A DNA stretch of 64,000 bases from Triglochin maritima (lineage: Eukaryota; Streptophyta; Magnoliopsida; Alismatales; Juncaginaceae): assembly GCA_963682175.1 (NCBI GenBank), contig OY821781.1, positions 39,755,254-39,819,253 of the forward strand. The letters are read 5' to 3'. Position numbers and translations under genes: made by a program. Numbering within the stretch: position 1 is the first letter of the stretch; each line of letters begins with the position of its first letter. Below the pieces are notes generated by a model. It was not told the origin of the DNA. It searched no databases and saw nothing but the letters and a program-made list of their open reading frames with translations. Positions 34,740 through 45,399 of the stretch are shown piece after piece.

Positions 34740-37437
34740 ATGTCTCGGAGGCCAGGGAAGCAGCCAGCAGTTCCCCCGGTGTACCCGTATGAGGTAACAT
34801 TACGTTATTTATTTGTTTTTAAAAAAAAAAAAAAAAAAAAAAAGTCGTCGGCGTCCGAGGGAGACGCCCCCCGCATGGGGCGGGCGTCCGAGGAAGCCGC
34901 TCCCCCTATGGGGGGAGCGGCTTCCGAGGACGCCCGACCCATGCGGGGGGCGTCTCCCTCGGACGCCGACCCGAAGCGGGAGACGTCTGCGGAAGACGTC
35001 TCCCCGATGGGGGAGACGTCTTCCGCAGACGTCTCCCCGTAGGAGGAGGCGTCTCCGACAGACGCCTCCACCTTGCGGGAGGCGTCTCTCGCAGACGCCT
35101 CCGCCTTTTTTGTTTTTTTAATTAATAAATATCATAATTACTTTAATAAATAGTGATAAATCAAAAAAATTAATTTAACAAATTCTTTTTAAGTTTAACA
35201 TTTGTGATATTTAGTTTTAACAAATTTTGATTTAGTTTAACAATTGTTTTAATTTAGTTTAACAAATTTTGATTTAGTTTAACAATTTTGATAATTAAGT
35301 TTAACAAATTTTGATTTAGTTTAACAATTTTGATAAATATGATAATTTAGTTTAACAAATTTAACAAATTTGTATTTAAAATTTCAATAAATAGTCATCG
35401 GGTCACAGTGGAGGGAGAGGCAAGTCGATACCATTACACGCCTTCCGTTCTTTAGAGGATGATTCAGCACCGCGTCATCCACGTAGACGGGGGATATCTG
35501 CTTCGGTCAGGAGGGAGAGGGAGGCATTACGTCGTCGTGAGGAGGAGGATGATTCCTTCGATGATGAGCATGTGGATAGTTTCGACGACGAGAGCGACGA
35601 TGATGGCCCGTATGAGTTTGTGCGGCCGGAGGTGGAGAGGCAGGGGGATTATAGCGGAGGACGTGGTCGAGCGGGTACTTCTACTTCCGCCGGATGGATG
35701 GTGCGGAAGGGTAGGGGTGGGAGGTTTACGGCCGGGGATTCGAGCTCGTGCACTGTTGATCCCCGCGCTCAGAAGAAGAAGAGGGTCCAGGACGATTCTT
35801 GGATCGTGAGCAGTATGACGCCTGGTGGTCCTTTAGATGGGAGCGTCATTCCTAGTTTCTGGGGTCACATTGCTAGACGGATCTGGGACGGAGAGGATCG
35901 GAAGGTTCTGAAGTGCCAGAATCGGCACAGAGCCTGTACAGCACTACAGGGTTGGCGGTCTACACTGAGTGCTGATATCAGAGAGGAGATTAGTGCCACG
36001 CATTTGGGGCACTTACCGTACAGCATGTTCCCTTATCTCGACATGCCTTTGATTTCGGCGTTTGTGGAGCGGTGGCAGCCTGACACCAACACTTTCCACA
36101 TGCCTTTCGGAGAGATGACGATCATGCTTCACGATGTTTTCCAGATCCTGCGACTTCCTGTGGATGGTCGTCTGGTTAGTGCTCAGGGGTCGACGTCTGA
36201 GCTGAGGTGTTATGTGGCAGAGTTGCTTGGTGTCACACCTGATGGTCTGGCGAGAGATACAGCTTTATGGAGTGGTGGTGGTGTCGGCATCGACTCCCTT
36301 GAGGACCTATGCAGACGGGCACGACCTCCGCGGGCCGATGATACACAGTTGACGGCGTACCTATTCTTGATGCTCGGAGCCGTCTTGTTTGTCGACAAGA
36401 GTGGTTGTCGGATCAGACCACGCGATCTACTGGAGGCTAGGGACCCGGAGACCGTTCGTGAGTACTCGTGGGGGTCAGCGACGTTGGCATACCTGTACCG
36501 GCAGCTTGGGATAGCTAGCCGTGCGGATTGTTCTGGGATTGCAGGTTGTCTTACGCTGCTGCAGGCGTGGATATACGAGTACTTTCCTGCATTCCGCCCG
36601 CATCGTGAGCGGAAGATTATCGACGAGGGTCATCCACGTTCGGGTATGTGGGTTGTCCGGAGCGAGGACAAGAGCGATGGACGATTGCGTTCCATCCGCG
36701 CACGGCTAGATCAGATGACTGCATCAGAGGTATCAAACTTTACACCATTTATTTAATTTTAAGATGTATTATTATTAATGTGTTAAACTTTAGGTGGAGT
36801 GGTTACCCTATGGTCCTGACCCAGCAGCGGATGTCCCGAGGACTTTATTGATGGGTCTTATTCGTTATCGGGATATCATAGAGCCTTATATGCCCGATCG
36901 GGTCTTGCGTCAGTTAGGATATGTTCAGGTGATCCCGGTTGACATCCCGACACCAGAGCATGCGGTGCGGTCTGCGACAGCAGCGACGTACGACGTCAGG
37001 TTCCCCGCTTCTACAGCGGAATCGACTTGGCGGACATTTCCGAGATCATGCCGATTGTTCCTTGGCGACTTCAGACGTAGTCGCGACCCCTCCGAGTGTG
37101 ATGCACGTTATCTTGATTGGTTCGGTACTTACTCACATCCTATCATCGTCCGTGGTGCCTCCCGGAGAGCAGATCGACCACCAGATAGGACGTGTGGCGA
37201 TCTGGTAATTTTTTCATTTTATCTAAATTTATTTGTACCGTATAATTTGTTAATGTACGCTAATGTTAATGTTATGTGCAGTGGATGGGTAAGATGATAC
37301 GGGCTGTAGACCCAATCTTGCAGATGAGGGATGAGCTGCCAGACGATGCCAGAGCTGCATGCGGAGATGTGGATCAGATCATACAGTCATGGCATACTCA
37401 GTTAGGCATCTCCGACCATGATTCGGATGATGAGTAG
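34740..37437 (+). CDS. Plant mobile domain (PMD) protein of MULE A1
   Basis: Four exons: 34740-34793, 35395-36729, 36794-37204, 37282-37437 (1956 nt, 651 aa), with consistent phases. Exon 1 encodes MSRRPGKQPAVPPVYPYE. Exon 2 starts with an Arg/Asp/Glu-rich low-complexity region (SVRREREALRRREEEDDSFD) and then the PMD fold: HLGHLPYSMFPYLDMPLISA, FVERWQPDTNTFHMPFGEMT, LFVDKSGCRIRPRDLLEARD, YLYRQLGIASRADCSGIAGC, LQAWIYEYFP. Exon 3 continues with VEWLPYGPDP, and exon 4 ends in an acidic tail, HDSDDE. PMD proteins (MAIN/MAIL1 in Arabidopsis) act in genome stability and silencing. Transposon-borne forms are known, but their role in transposition is not established. The start codon is supported by the same short exon 1 in copies A2 and B2. 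Confidence 0.9.
34844..35106. repeat. Array of 33-bp palindromic units, left side of A1 (intron 1 of the PMD gene)
   Basis: About eight units of 33 bp follow a poly(A) run (34821-34842). Each unit has a palindrome of the type GGCGTCY-n-RGACGCC and a second small palindrome around CCCATGGGG or CCTATGGGG. Two units carry a variant arm (GAAGCCGC/GCGGCTTC). The array is GC-rich and CpG-rich in an AT-rich element. A2 has one unit fewer in the corresponding array. Confidence 0.92.
35140..35394. repeat. AT-rich tandem repeat in intron 1 of the PMD gene (A1)
   Basis: Repeats of TTTAGTTTAACAAATTTTGA, about 20 bp with variable length, fill the end of intron 1 up to the acceptor AATAG at 35394. The same block occurs inverted in A2 at 61416-61660. 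Confidence 0.8.
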
Positions 37438-37798
37438 GCTGATCTGTTGTACCGTACTCTTAGTATTTGTATTTATATTTGTTTATCTGTTGTACGCTTA
37501 GTATTTGTGTTTGCTTATCTGTGGTACGCTTAGTATTTGCATTTATATTTGTTTATCTGTTGTACGCTTATTATTTATTATTTGTGTTTGTGTTTGCGAA
37601 CATGTCGTACGCTTATTGTTTGTATTTGTGTTTTGCTTATCTGTTGTACCCTTATTATTTGTATTTGTGTTTGATAACCTTTCGTACTATTATATATAAT
37701 GCAAATAAAGCAAACATATAAAAAACATATTACATAATAAAGCAACACTATATAATGTACAAACATATCAAAACATATTACATAATTATACAAACATA
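37438..37798. repeat. Spacer between the convergent MULE genes, A1
   Basis: It contains repeats of TTATCTGTTGTACGCTTAGT plus ATTTGTATTTG-type phrases (37440-37680), then ACAAACATATCAAAACATAT repeats up to the transposase-OTU stop codon. It probably holds both polyadenylation regions. No gene. Confidence 0.7.
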
Positions 37799-40700
37799 TC
37801 AAAACATATTACATAATTGTTGCCAATATGCTATCCTATGTTGGTACTCCAGCTCCCATCCAATAACACTCTCATCTCGTATTTGATACCACAGAGTCGC
37901 TATAGGAGGTACGGGGAATCCCTCATTCAATTCCAAACGAATGTAATGAGCGTAACTCCCTAAATGAGCAATAATCAACTCTCTGCACGGTCTCGTCACG
38001 GTAGGCGGACTCTCCCAAGGTAGAACTGTAAGACATGGGTACAACGAACCATCATTTCCGAGAGAGAAGAACATAACTGCACACTTGTAAAAATTTGCAA
38101 TGGGAAACAAGTCCGTCCACGTCTCCATATAGTGATTCTCGCCACAAGGTCCCCCGCCCCAATTAATCCGGTGACGAGCCTCCGCCACACCGTCGTAGTA
38201 TACGTGCTCATAAAAAGATGGGTTCGCAGCTATCTCATTTGAAATCGAACGACGGGCGAGTTGCCAATTGTCTTCACCACCGTGGAAAACATCGGCGACA
38301 CATCGAAATCCACAGTTTCCATCAGCACGTACATCATTCCACTGGTGTAGGAATGGCATAATGATTCCTGGAATTCTATCTCCATATGGGAAGTCGTCTA
38401 CGTCAGCCCGCCCAGTCACTACAATATGAACAAAAAATACAGTTAGATATAATAACAAAAGATACATATTTACTGAAATAAATAACAAAATAATAATAAT
38501 AATAAATGTAAGGATGGTATACCTGATCCTCCTCTCACTGACGAAGAACCAGAAGATCGACCACGACCTTTGCTTCCACTACCGGAAGAACGACCACGAC
38601 CTCTACTCCCACTACCTGAAGATCGACCACTACCTCGCTCTGCATACTCAAACGCACTAGGGTCCCGTCGTGTCGACTTTCCCCTTGGTCGACCTCGTAG
38701 CTTTGTTTTTACTGCAGGCTCTTTCAAATTCGAATGTTCGGGGTGTAGCTGCTCGAATAAAACCCGAGAGGCAGATCGAATTACGGTAGGGTCACTTCCT
38801 GCAATCTCATCAACCAGACTGCGAAAATGTTCGGCGTCTTGAGCTGCCTGAGACACAAACTCTGCGTTCCCGGCTCCTTCCCCAATGACAAGTGTCCTCC
38901 AGAACGAATGAATCTGCTCTAAGTAAATTCCGTTTTCTGATTCAAGACATCCACGGATGGTACATGCGCAAGGTATCCCATGAGAAGTCAGAAAAGCGCA
39001 CTCGCAACGATATTCAACTTCATCATCTAACTGTTGCATTCTCTTCACCTCCTGACTCAGCAACTGCAAACAGTGATGCGAAACTCTACCATTTATGTGA
39101 CGATATAGAGAATGTCCGAAATTAGTCAAATTTCGCCGTCTCGAGTCTTCAAGAAAGTTTCGAATATTCGTCAGCTGCATTTCAGTAGCCGCGTTGACGC
39201 GCTCGAAAAGAGTGTCCAGAGCTGCAGTCGATGTAGAAATCCACTCTTTTAGAGCCGAATGAGCACTTTCGACCCTACAATTCGTGGTGTTCCCAAAATG
39301 AAGGACTTTGTTCGTCCAATTCAGCACAAACTTTTCTTTATGCACTAACCACGTGGTGTCCAGATACTCCGTGATAGCCGGCCACGATCTATACAAATCT
39401 TTCAGAGCATACACAGCTCTATCATACTCGGCTTCTGAAGTAGAAAGCATGATCTTCCTCCATCTTCCACGCCTCAAAGTCTCTGCCATCTCCTTATTCT
39501 TGCCGAATACGTGGTACGCGTAATTCAATACGTCTTTGTTGATGTGCCATGTGCAGAGTAAATGAGCAGAGTCTGGAAAAACCTCTCTCACTGGTCGCAT
39601 AAGGCCTAACTCCCGGTCTGTTATTATTGCAGTCGGGCTGACAGTCCCCAATAACAGATCTCTCAACTTCTCCATCACCCACAAATAACTGGAGTAAGAT
39701 TCATCCATCAAAATCGCATATCCAATAAGGAAATTCATGTTTGCTGGTGTGACCCCAATCATTTCGAACAAAGGCATCTTATACTTGTTCGTCTTGTAAG
39801 TCGAATCCATGCAGATAACGAAAGGATATGTCCGCAACAACTGGACTGACGTCGGATGTGCCAAAAAAGCGTGAGTGACGACATCAGTTTCTGGATCCGC
39901 CATAATCCAATGTAAGTACTCACACTGCACTGCTTGGTAGAGAAACTGCTGGACGGGATTCCGATCTTCAGATTTTGTCCTCCTCATGTAATCTCTGAAA
40001 TTATAAATATGCCTTTGATTTGGATTGTCCTCCGGGAATTTTTCTTTTACTGCCTTCAAGATGTTCCGTGGTTTTGCTTGCGCCTCTGTCATATCACGAA
40101 CAATCTTCTTCGCCCCAGAACTTAGACCACTAATTTGACGATGACCCTCTGGATAAACTGCCAGTCTGTGGTTGTGATGTCCGTGAGCACTATTAAAAAC
40201 CAAAACCCATCCATCACGATCTCGTCGCTCCACCACTTTTATTAAGAAACGGCAACCGCAACCCTTTCTTTTGGTGTTTCTTCGAAGTGCAGTATCCATA
40301 TCCCGAGACTCCATTTGATTTCGCCGGTCGCATCTCAAATAACAATCCATCCGACTATCTGATCTTGTTTTGTACGATGACACGACCAAAAAAAACCCAG
40401 CTCCGATAGCTACTTGTTTGGCCCATTTACATGCTTCATCGATTGTTGCAAAGATTTGTGTAGTTTGAAATAACTCACTGTAATCCACTCCATCACCACC
40501 GAAATCTGGAACCTACAAAAATAAAATCAAAATTAAAAAAAATTAAAAAATAAATTCGAAATTAAAAAATTTCAAAAATAATGTCGAAATTAAAAAAACA
40601 AAATCAAAATCAAAAAAAAAAAAAAAATAGGCGTCTGTGTTACACGCCTGCCCCATGGATGGGGCGTCTGTGTTAAACGCCTTCCCCAACGGTAAGGCGT

Positions 40701-40940
40701 CTGCGTAGGACGCCTGACCGAAGGGAAGGGCGTCTACTACAGACGCCTTACCCATGGGGAGGACGTCTACATAAGACGCCTATCCCATGGGGGAGGCGTC
40801 TGCGTTAGACGCCTAGTCCATGGGGAGGGCGTCCTACGCAGACGCCCTCACCATGGGGGAGGCGTCTAATGCAGACGCTCGGCCCAAAATTTGCCCCGCG
40901 CCAGGCTTACCTCACCCGATGCATCACCCTCGTCAGACAT
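37799..40940 (-). CDS. MULE transposase fused to an OTU-type cysteine protease (A1, intact)
   Basis: Three exons: 40911-40940, 38523-40512, 37799-38418 (2640 nt, 879 aa). Exon 1 encodes MSDEGDASGE. Exon 2 has an N-terminal zinc-binding region (CYLRC at about 67-71, KGCGC at 94-98, HGHHNH at 120-125), the DDE core (Asp in CMDSTYKTN about 246, Asp in IITDRE about 309, LLCTWH about 328-333, Glu in CRVESAH about 425), a SWIM-like finger CEC...HGIPCAC (about 512-527) and an RG/SG-rich linker. Exon 3 adds an OTU fold with RADGNCGFRC (nucleophile Cys about 709) and AHYIRLEL (His about 831). The transposase would cut and paste the element. OTU proteases remove ubiquitin, but activity here is inferred. 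The fusion is supported by the intron phase (G|TG) and by the lack of any start codon between the parts. Confidence 0.9.
40629..40888. repeat. Array of 33-bp palindromic units, right side of A1 (intron 1 of the transposase gene)
   Basis: About eight units with arms GGCGTCTG...AGACGCC, alternating with CCATGGGG. They lie between a T/A tract and the transposase exon 1. The repeat period is the same 33 bp as on the other side of the element, but the arm sequences are distinct, so the two arrays are related rather than duplicated. Confidence 0.92.
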
Positions 40941-41034
40941 TTTCGTGGTGTTTTTACTGATAAATTATGAATATACAAGACCATATGCCTTATTTATAGA
41001 CACGGGACGATATGGGTATTAAATATATTGTTAA

Positions 41035-41096
41035 GGGCAATTTGGTAATTTCAAGGGGCGATTTAAGTAGTTTTGGGGCGACGTTTAGTAGTTCCC
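41035..41096 (-). repeat. Right terminal inverted repeat of A1
   Basis: Inverted partner of 34593-34654. It ends in AGTAGTTCCC directly before the TATTATAT duplication. Confidence 0.9.
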
Positions 41097-41343
41097 TATT
41101 ATATTGAACTATTATTCATCGTCGTAAAACTACTTAAATCGTCCGTACAGATTACCATTTTGTCGTTCTACCCTTCCTACTTATATAACTCTTCATTTCA
41201 CTCTCCTAACATCACTCTATCTTTATATTACTATTACATTCACCAGAAAAAATATCTTGGAGGTCAGGAAAAGAACCGGCGGACGCATCAGCTTACTCAA
41301 ATCTGGTAAATTGTCTTGTTTATTTTTTTATAATTTTTTTTCC

Positions 41344-41401
41344 AACGAGGCGGCTCCCGAAGACGCCTCCCCTTTCGGTCGGGCGTTCGCGGGAGACGCC
41401 A
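41344..41401. repeat. Residual palindromic unit, left side of B1
   Basis: GAGGCGGCTCCCGAAGACGCC and GGGCGTTCGCGGGAGACGCC are one to two units of the same design as the A1 arrays. Thus B elements keep only a trace of the array. A further trace lies at 45940-45975. Confidence 0.7.
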
Positions 41402-41404
41402 AAA

Positions 41405-41765
41405 AAAATTAAATTATTTAAAATGATTATAAATTATGATAATTGCAAAATAAATTGAATATTATGTTAATAATTAGTTAAATTAGTTTAGTAAATCCTT
41501 TATTGATTATAAATTGTGTTAATTACTAAATAAAGTGACTATTAAGTTAATAATTAGTTTAATTATTTTAGTAAGGAATTATTGATTATAAATTGTGATA
41601 ATTGCTAAATAAAATGATTATTAAGTTAATAATTAGTTGTGGACGATTTTAGTAAAGGATTATTGATTATAATTTGTGGTAATTGCTAAATAAATTGATT
41701 ATTAAGTTAATAATTAGTTTAATTATTTTAGTAAATTCATTAACAAAATTTTATTTTTAAAATTG
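41405..41765. repeat. AT-rich tandem repeat in B1, about 65-80-bp unit
   Basis: Four copies of a unit containing GATTATAAATTGTGATAATT, GCTAAATAAATTGATTATTA and AGTTAATAATTAGTTTAATT. A single copy of this unit is present in B2 at 46450-46530. Confidence 0.8.
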
Positions 41766-41876
41766 AATTAATAGTCATCGGGTTACCGTGGAGGAAAAGG
41801 AAAATCAATTCTCTTACGCGCGGTACGTAGTATAGTAGATGAGTCAGGTCCTCGTCATCTACATAGACGGGGTATT

Positions 41877-43390
41877 TGTAGGAAGGATCGTGTGGGTTAT
41901 GGGTCCACTAATCACTTTTAATCTAATCCCTAATTTTCTACTTGATTAAGCAAACAAATGCGCAGCGGAATAAACAAACAAGTAGAGAAAGAAAGACAAT
42001 GCAAACCACAAAAGACGCGTCGGTTTTTATAGAGGTTCGGCACCCCACCCGGGTCCTAGTCCTCTCTTGTAAGCTCCGCTCGACTCCGCGAGCTCCGCCT
42101 ACGTCTTCACTAACCACTCCCCGTTCCGGGCCGGGAGAGAACGCCTTTACACCACAAGCAACGCGAACAACCCTCGCTTGCTTGAATTCTTCCTCTCACA
42201 ATCCGAGAGGGACACTTCGGGCTTTCACCGAAGTCCTTGCTTCTTTTGACAACACTTGTAACTGAGTGGGATTCACTCTCTAATTGAGCACACTTTGAGT
42301 AGGATGAGTATATGATCAAGTGTGTGAAGTTTAGGCTTAAAGAGTGTAGAATTGGGAGCTTTGAGGATAGAGGTTTCTCTCTAATGTATTGGGACAATTG
42401 GAGTTGGAGAGTTGTGTTAACAACAAGTCTTGATCCTCTATTTATAAGCTCCTAAGGTATTCTAGCCGTTGGGGATAGATTTGATTGGGTTTTGTGCAAG
42501 ATACACAAAGCAGAAAATCGGGCTGCAAATCTGTCCAGAACCGGTCGACCGAAACTAGTACACCGGTCGACCGTTAACATGATTTCAAAGAGAACGGTCG
42601 AACAAAAGAATATTCGGTCGGACAAACGAGCTAGAACTTAACTCTACTTAAGTGAATCGGTCGAACCAAAGTACGGGGCGGTCGACCGATAAGGGGATTC
42701 GGTTGAGACAAAGGTCAATCGGTCGAACGAGAAATGTGTCGACCGATAGCAGGGAATTTGGTTTCTGAAAATATGTTCAACCGGTCGACCGAATCAAGGT
42801 CGTCGTTCGACCGGTTACCGAATGTATTTTGGGGTTAAGTTTTGTTTTATACGAATACGACCGTTATAGGAATACGACAAGAAAAACGGTCATATTAAAA
42901 TCCGGGATCGGTCGACCGAAAAGGTAGAACCGGTCGACCGGTAGAGTTCGGTAAAATCACTGTGGAGAGTCTGTTATAAACCGGTCGAACTGAGAACTGG
43001 TTCGGTCGACCGGTGCACACAGGAAATCTGGGTTTAAGTTTATAAGTGATTTCCGACTAAGGTTTGGGTGATCTAATGAAGTCCAAATAAGGTGAAATTT
43101 TGTGTGTGACTTCTCTAAGGAACCTAGTGTGTGTGTGATATGTTTTTAACTCTTGTATGCTCAATTTACACATGTTCCTAAGACTCAAAATGAAATCAAG
43201 ATTACAAGTCTTCATTTAGCTTTATTACAAATCTTGACTTGATTTCCATCCTTCTTGAGTCTTGATCACCTGTAGAGGTTAGCACAATACAATATACATG
43301 CAATGCAATATGTGTGCTACTCTACATCATCATAATTAAGATTAGGTTAATTAAATCATCAAAACATAGATTAAGGCCAAAAAGCCAACA
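41877..43390 (-). mobile_element. Solo LTR 1 (1514 bp) inside B1
   Basis: Starts TGTAGGAAGG and ends AAGCCAACA, flanked by the perfect 5-bp repeat GTATT (41872-41876 and 43391-43395). No reverse transcriptase or second LTR is present, so it is a solo LTR. On the minus strand a TATA box (TATAAATAGAGG, complement of 42435-42446) sits mid-element, so transcription would run toward 41877. The U3 part upstream of it (42540-43015) is packed with CGGTCGACCG-type palindromes. Confidence 0.85.
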
Positions 43391-43397
43391 GTATTTC

Positions 43398-44370
43398 TGT
43401 TGGGAGGGGATCTACCAATGCACTTATACGAAACACAGATTAAACGCACCACGCATACCAAATATTGATTGCGGAATTAACTTCGGACCCTCTCCCAAAC
43501 TCAATTGCAACAAGAACACTAATAAGATGGAAATAAACAAGCAAACACAAATGCACACCTGAAACAACCATGACACACGCGATTTACAAGGTCCCGCAAC
43601 GTGCCTACGTCCTTGGGGGTCTCCTGCGGGTTTCCTTTCCTTCTTCCACTTATCCAACAAGAGAAGCAACCGAGATTACAAGTATAGGGAGGCAATAGGT
43701 CCACCAAATCACTCCAGATCTATCTCTAGCCTTAATCTCTTAACTCACAATGAAGGAAACTATGTTGTATGCAATGTGATATATGACTAAGAGCAAACAA
43801 GCCATTTTATAGACTCAAAAATTGAGGTACAATTAAGCAAAACCGAACAGAACTATTCGTGGAGACACGGTTAACCGATGCTCGTTCGGTTAACCGTGCG
43901 TGCTTCAACAGGAGCGATTCCTGTTCCGATTCAGTTAACTGAATCATTCCCGGTTGACCGAGGGAACGCTTCTCACGCGGCTCGGTAGACCGCGAGAACG
44001 ATTCTTCCACGAACTAACGAATTCTTCCAACAACCCTTCGGTCGACCGAGAACCCCTCGGTGGACCGTGCCAAATTGGACAGACACTTTCCAGATTCTCG
44101 GAACACCAAAAATATCCCCAACGGTTTACCGAACCCGTTGTTCCGAAGTGCTTGTTCCCTTCTGACGGTAGGCTGAATCTAATTCGGTCATCTGATCCCA
44201 GCTGCACACGGAGTGCCTAGAATCCTCTGTCGGTGGACCGAATCCAATTCGGTAGACCGACCCGTCTTCGCCGAAATTTCCTAAGTTGTGCGTCGGTAAA
44301 CCGAACCCAATCCGGCCGACCGACTCTTCCTGGATTTGCTTCCTTAACAAATATAAGCAAATATTCAACA
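43398..44370 (-). mobile_element. Solo LTR 2 (973 bp) inside B1
   Basis: Starts TGTTGGGAGG and ends ATATTCAACA, flanked by the perfect 5-bp repeat ATTTC (43393-43397 and 44371-44375). It shows the same general design as LTR 1: a minus-strand TATA box (TATAAAATGG, complement of 43802-43811) and U3 repeats of GGTCGACCG, GGTTAACCG and GGTAGACCG (43860-44330). Sequence similarity between the two outside these motifs is low, so they belong to different families or subfamilies. Confidence 0.85.
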
Positions 44371-45399
44371 ATTTCTGCTTTAGTTAGGATATATATATAT
44401 ATATTACGTCGTCGTGAGACACATGAGGATTCTTTTGACGACGAGGATGATTCTTACGAGGTGGGGGAGTCACGACGAGAGTGACGATGGGGACCGATAT
44501 GACTTGGAGCCACAGGAGGAGGCGATACATCAGTAGGGTCGAGGACGGGGGCGACATTGTAGTACTTCGGCTGAGTGGGTCGTTAGGAAGGGTCGAGGTG
44601 GCCGGCTTGTAACCGATGATTCGAGTTCGTGCACTGCAGACACCCGAGCTCAGAAGAAGAAGATGGGTGAGGACTAGTCTTGGATCGTGACGGATATGAT
44701 GTCCGGTGGTCATCTAGATGGCAGCGTCATTCCGAGTTTCGGAGGCAACATCGTCAGGCGCATCTGGGAGGGCGAGGATCGGAAGGTTTTGAAGTTCCAT
44801 AATCGGCACAGAGTCTGTATTACATTGCAGGCTTGGCGTTCAGTGATGACTGATGATATGACGGCGATCATTACCGATAGCGGATTGGGTCACTTGTAGT
44901 ACAACATGTTCTCCTGCCTTGACATGCCGTTGATTTCGACCTTCGTGGAGCGGTGGCAGGTTGACACCAACACTTTCCACTTGCCATTCGGAGAGATGAT
45001 GATCATGTTGCATGACGTCTTTCAGATTCTGCATATTCCCGTTGATGGTCGTATGGTCAGTGCGTAGGCGCCGACGTCTGAGCTGAAGTTTTTTGTATCA
45101 GAGTTGCTCGGGGTCAGGCTCGATGGTCTTGGGCGGGATAACTCATTTTGGAATGGTGGTGGTGTTAGCATCGACGTTGTGGACGACTGTTGCAGACGGG
45201 GACGATCACCACAGACTGAGGATACACAGATAACTGCCTACCTCTTCTTATTGCTAGGATGTGTCTTGTTTGTCGACAAGAGCGGTTGCAGAGTCAGACC
45301 ACGCGACCTATTGGAGGCGAGGGAGCCAGATACCATTGGTCAGTACTCATGGGGGTCGACGACGTTGACATATCTGTATCGCCAGCTGGGTATATCGAG

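Larger units (their letters stand above)
34593..41096 (+). mobile_element. Complete Mutator-like element A1 (PMD + transposase-OTU)
   Basis: 6504 bp. The termini are inverted repeats of about 62 bp, CTGAACTGCTAAACATCG at the left and the reverse complement of GGGAACTACTAAACGTCG at the right; both continue through ACTTAAATCGCCCCTTGAAA. It is flanked by the 8-bp repeat TATTATAT (34585-34592 and 41097-41104). Inside are two convergent genes: a PMD protein on the plus strand and a transposase-OTU fusion on the minus strand. Each has a short first exon near its TIR and a GC-rich array of 33-bp units in intron 1. Both genes are open, so this copy could be autonomous. A second copy (A2) lies inverted at 56185. 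Confidence 0.93.

Noticed and set aside
34805..35121. Open frames on both strands over the GC-rich array, encoding an 11-residue periodic peptide
   Set aside because: The 33-bp period (a multiple of 3) and the palindromes keep frames open on both strands automatically. Splice donors and acceptors around it and the matching layout in A2 show that it is intronic.
35459..35809. Arg-rich 116-codon plus-strand frame at the start of the PMD exon
   Set aside because: It is a shifted frame of PMD exon 2; the PMD frame extends across 445 codons and is conserved in A2.
37467..37802. Cys/Leu/Tyr-rich open frames in the spacer between the convergent genes, and their equivalents in A2
   Set aside because: They are made of short tandem DNA repeats with no conserved protein motif, and lie in the 3' regions of the two MULE genes.
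41942..42265. 107-codon open frame in solo LTR 1
   Set aside because: It lies in the R/U5 part of an LTR, has no gag or pol motifs, and similar U5-type sequence occurs in LTR 2 without an open frame.
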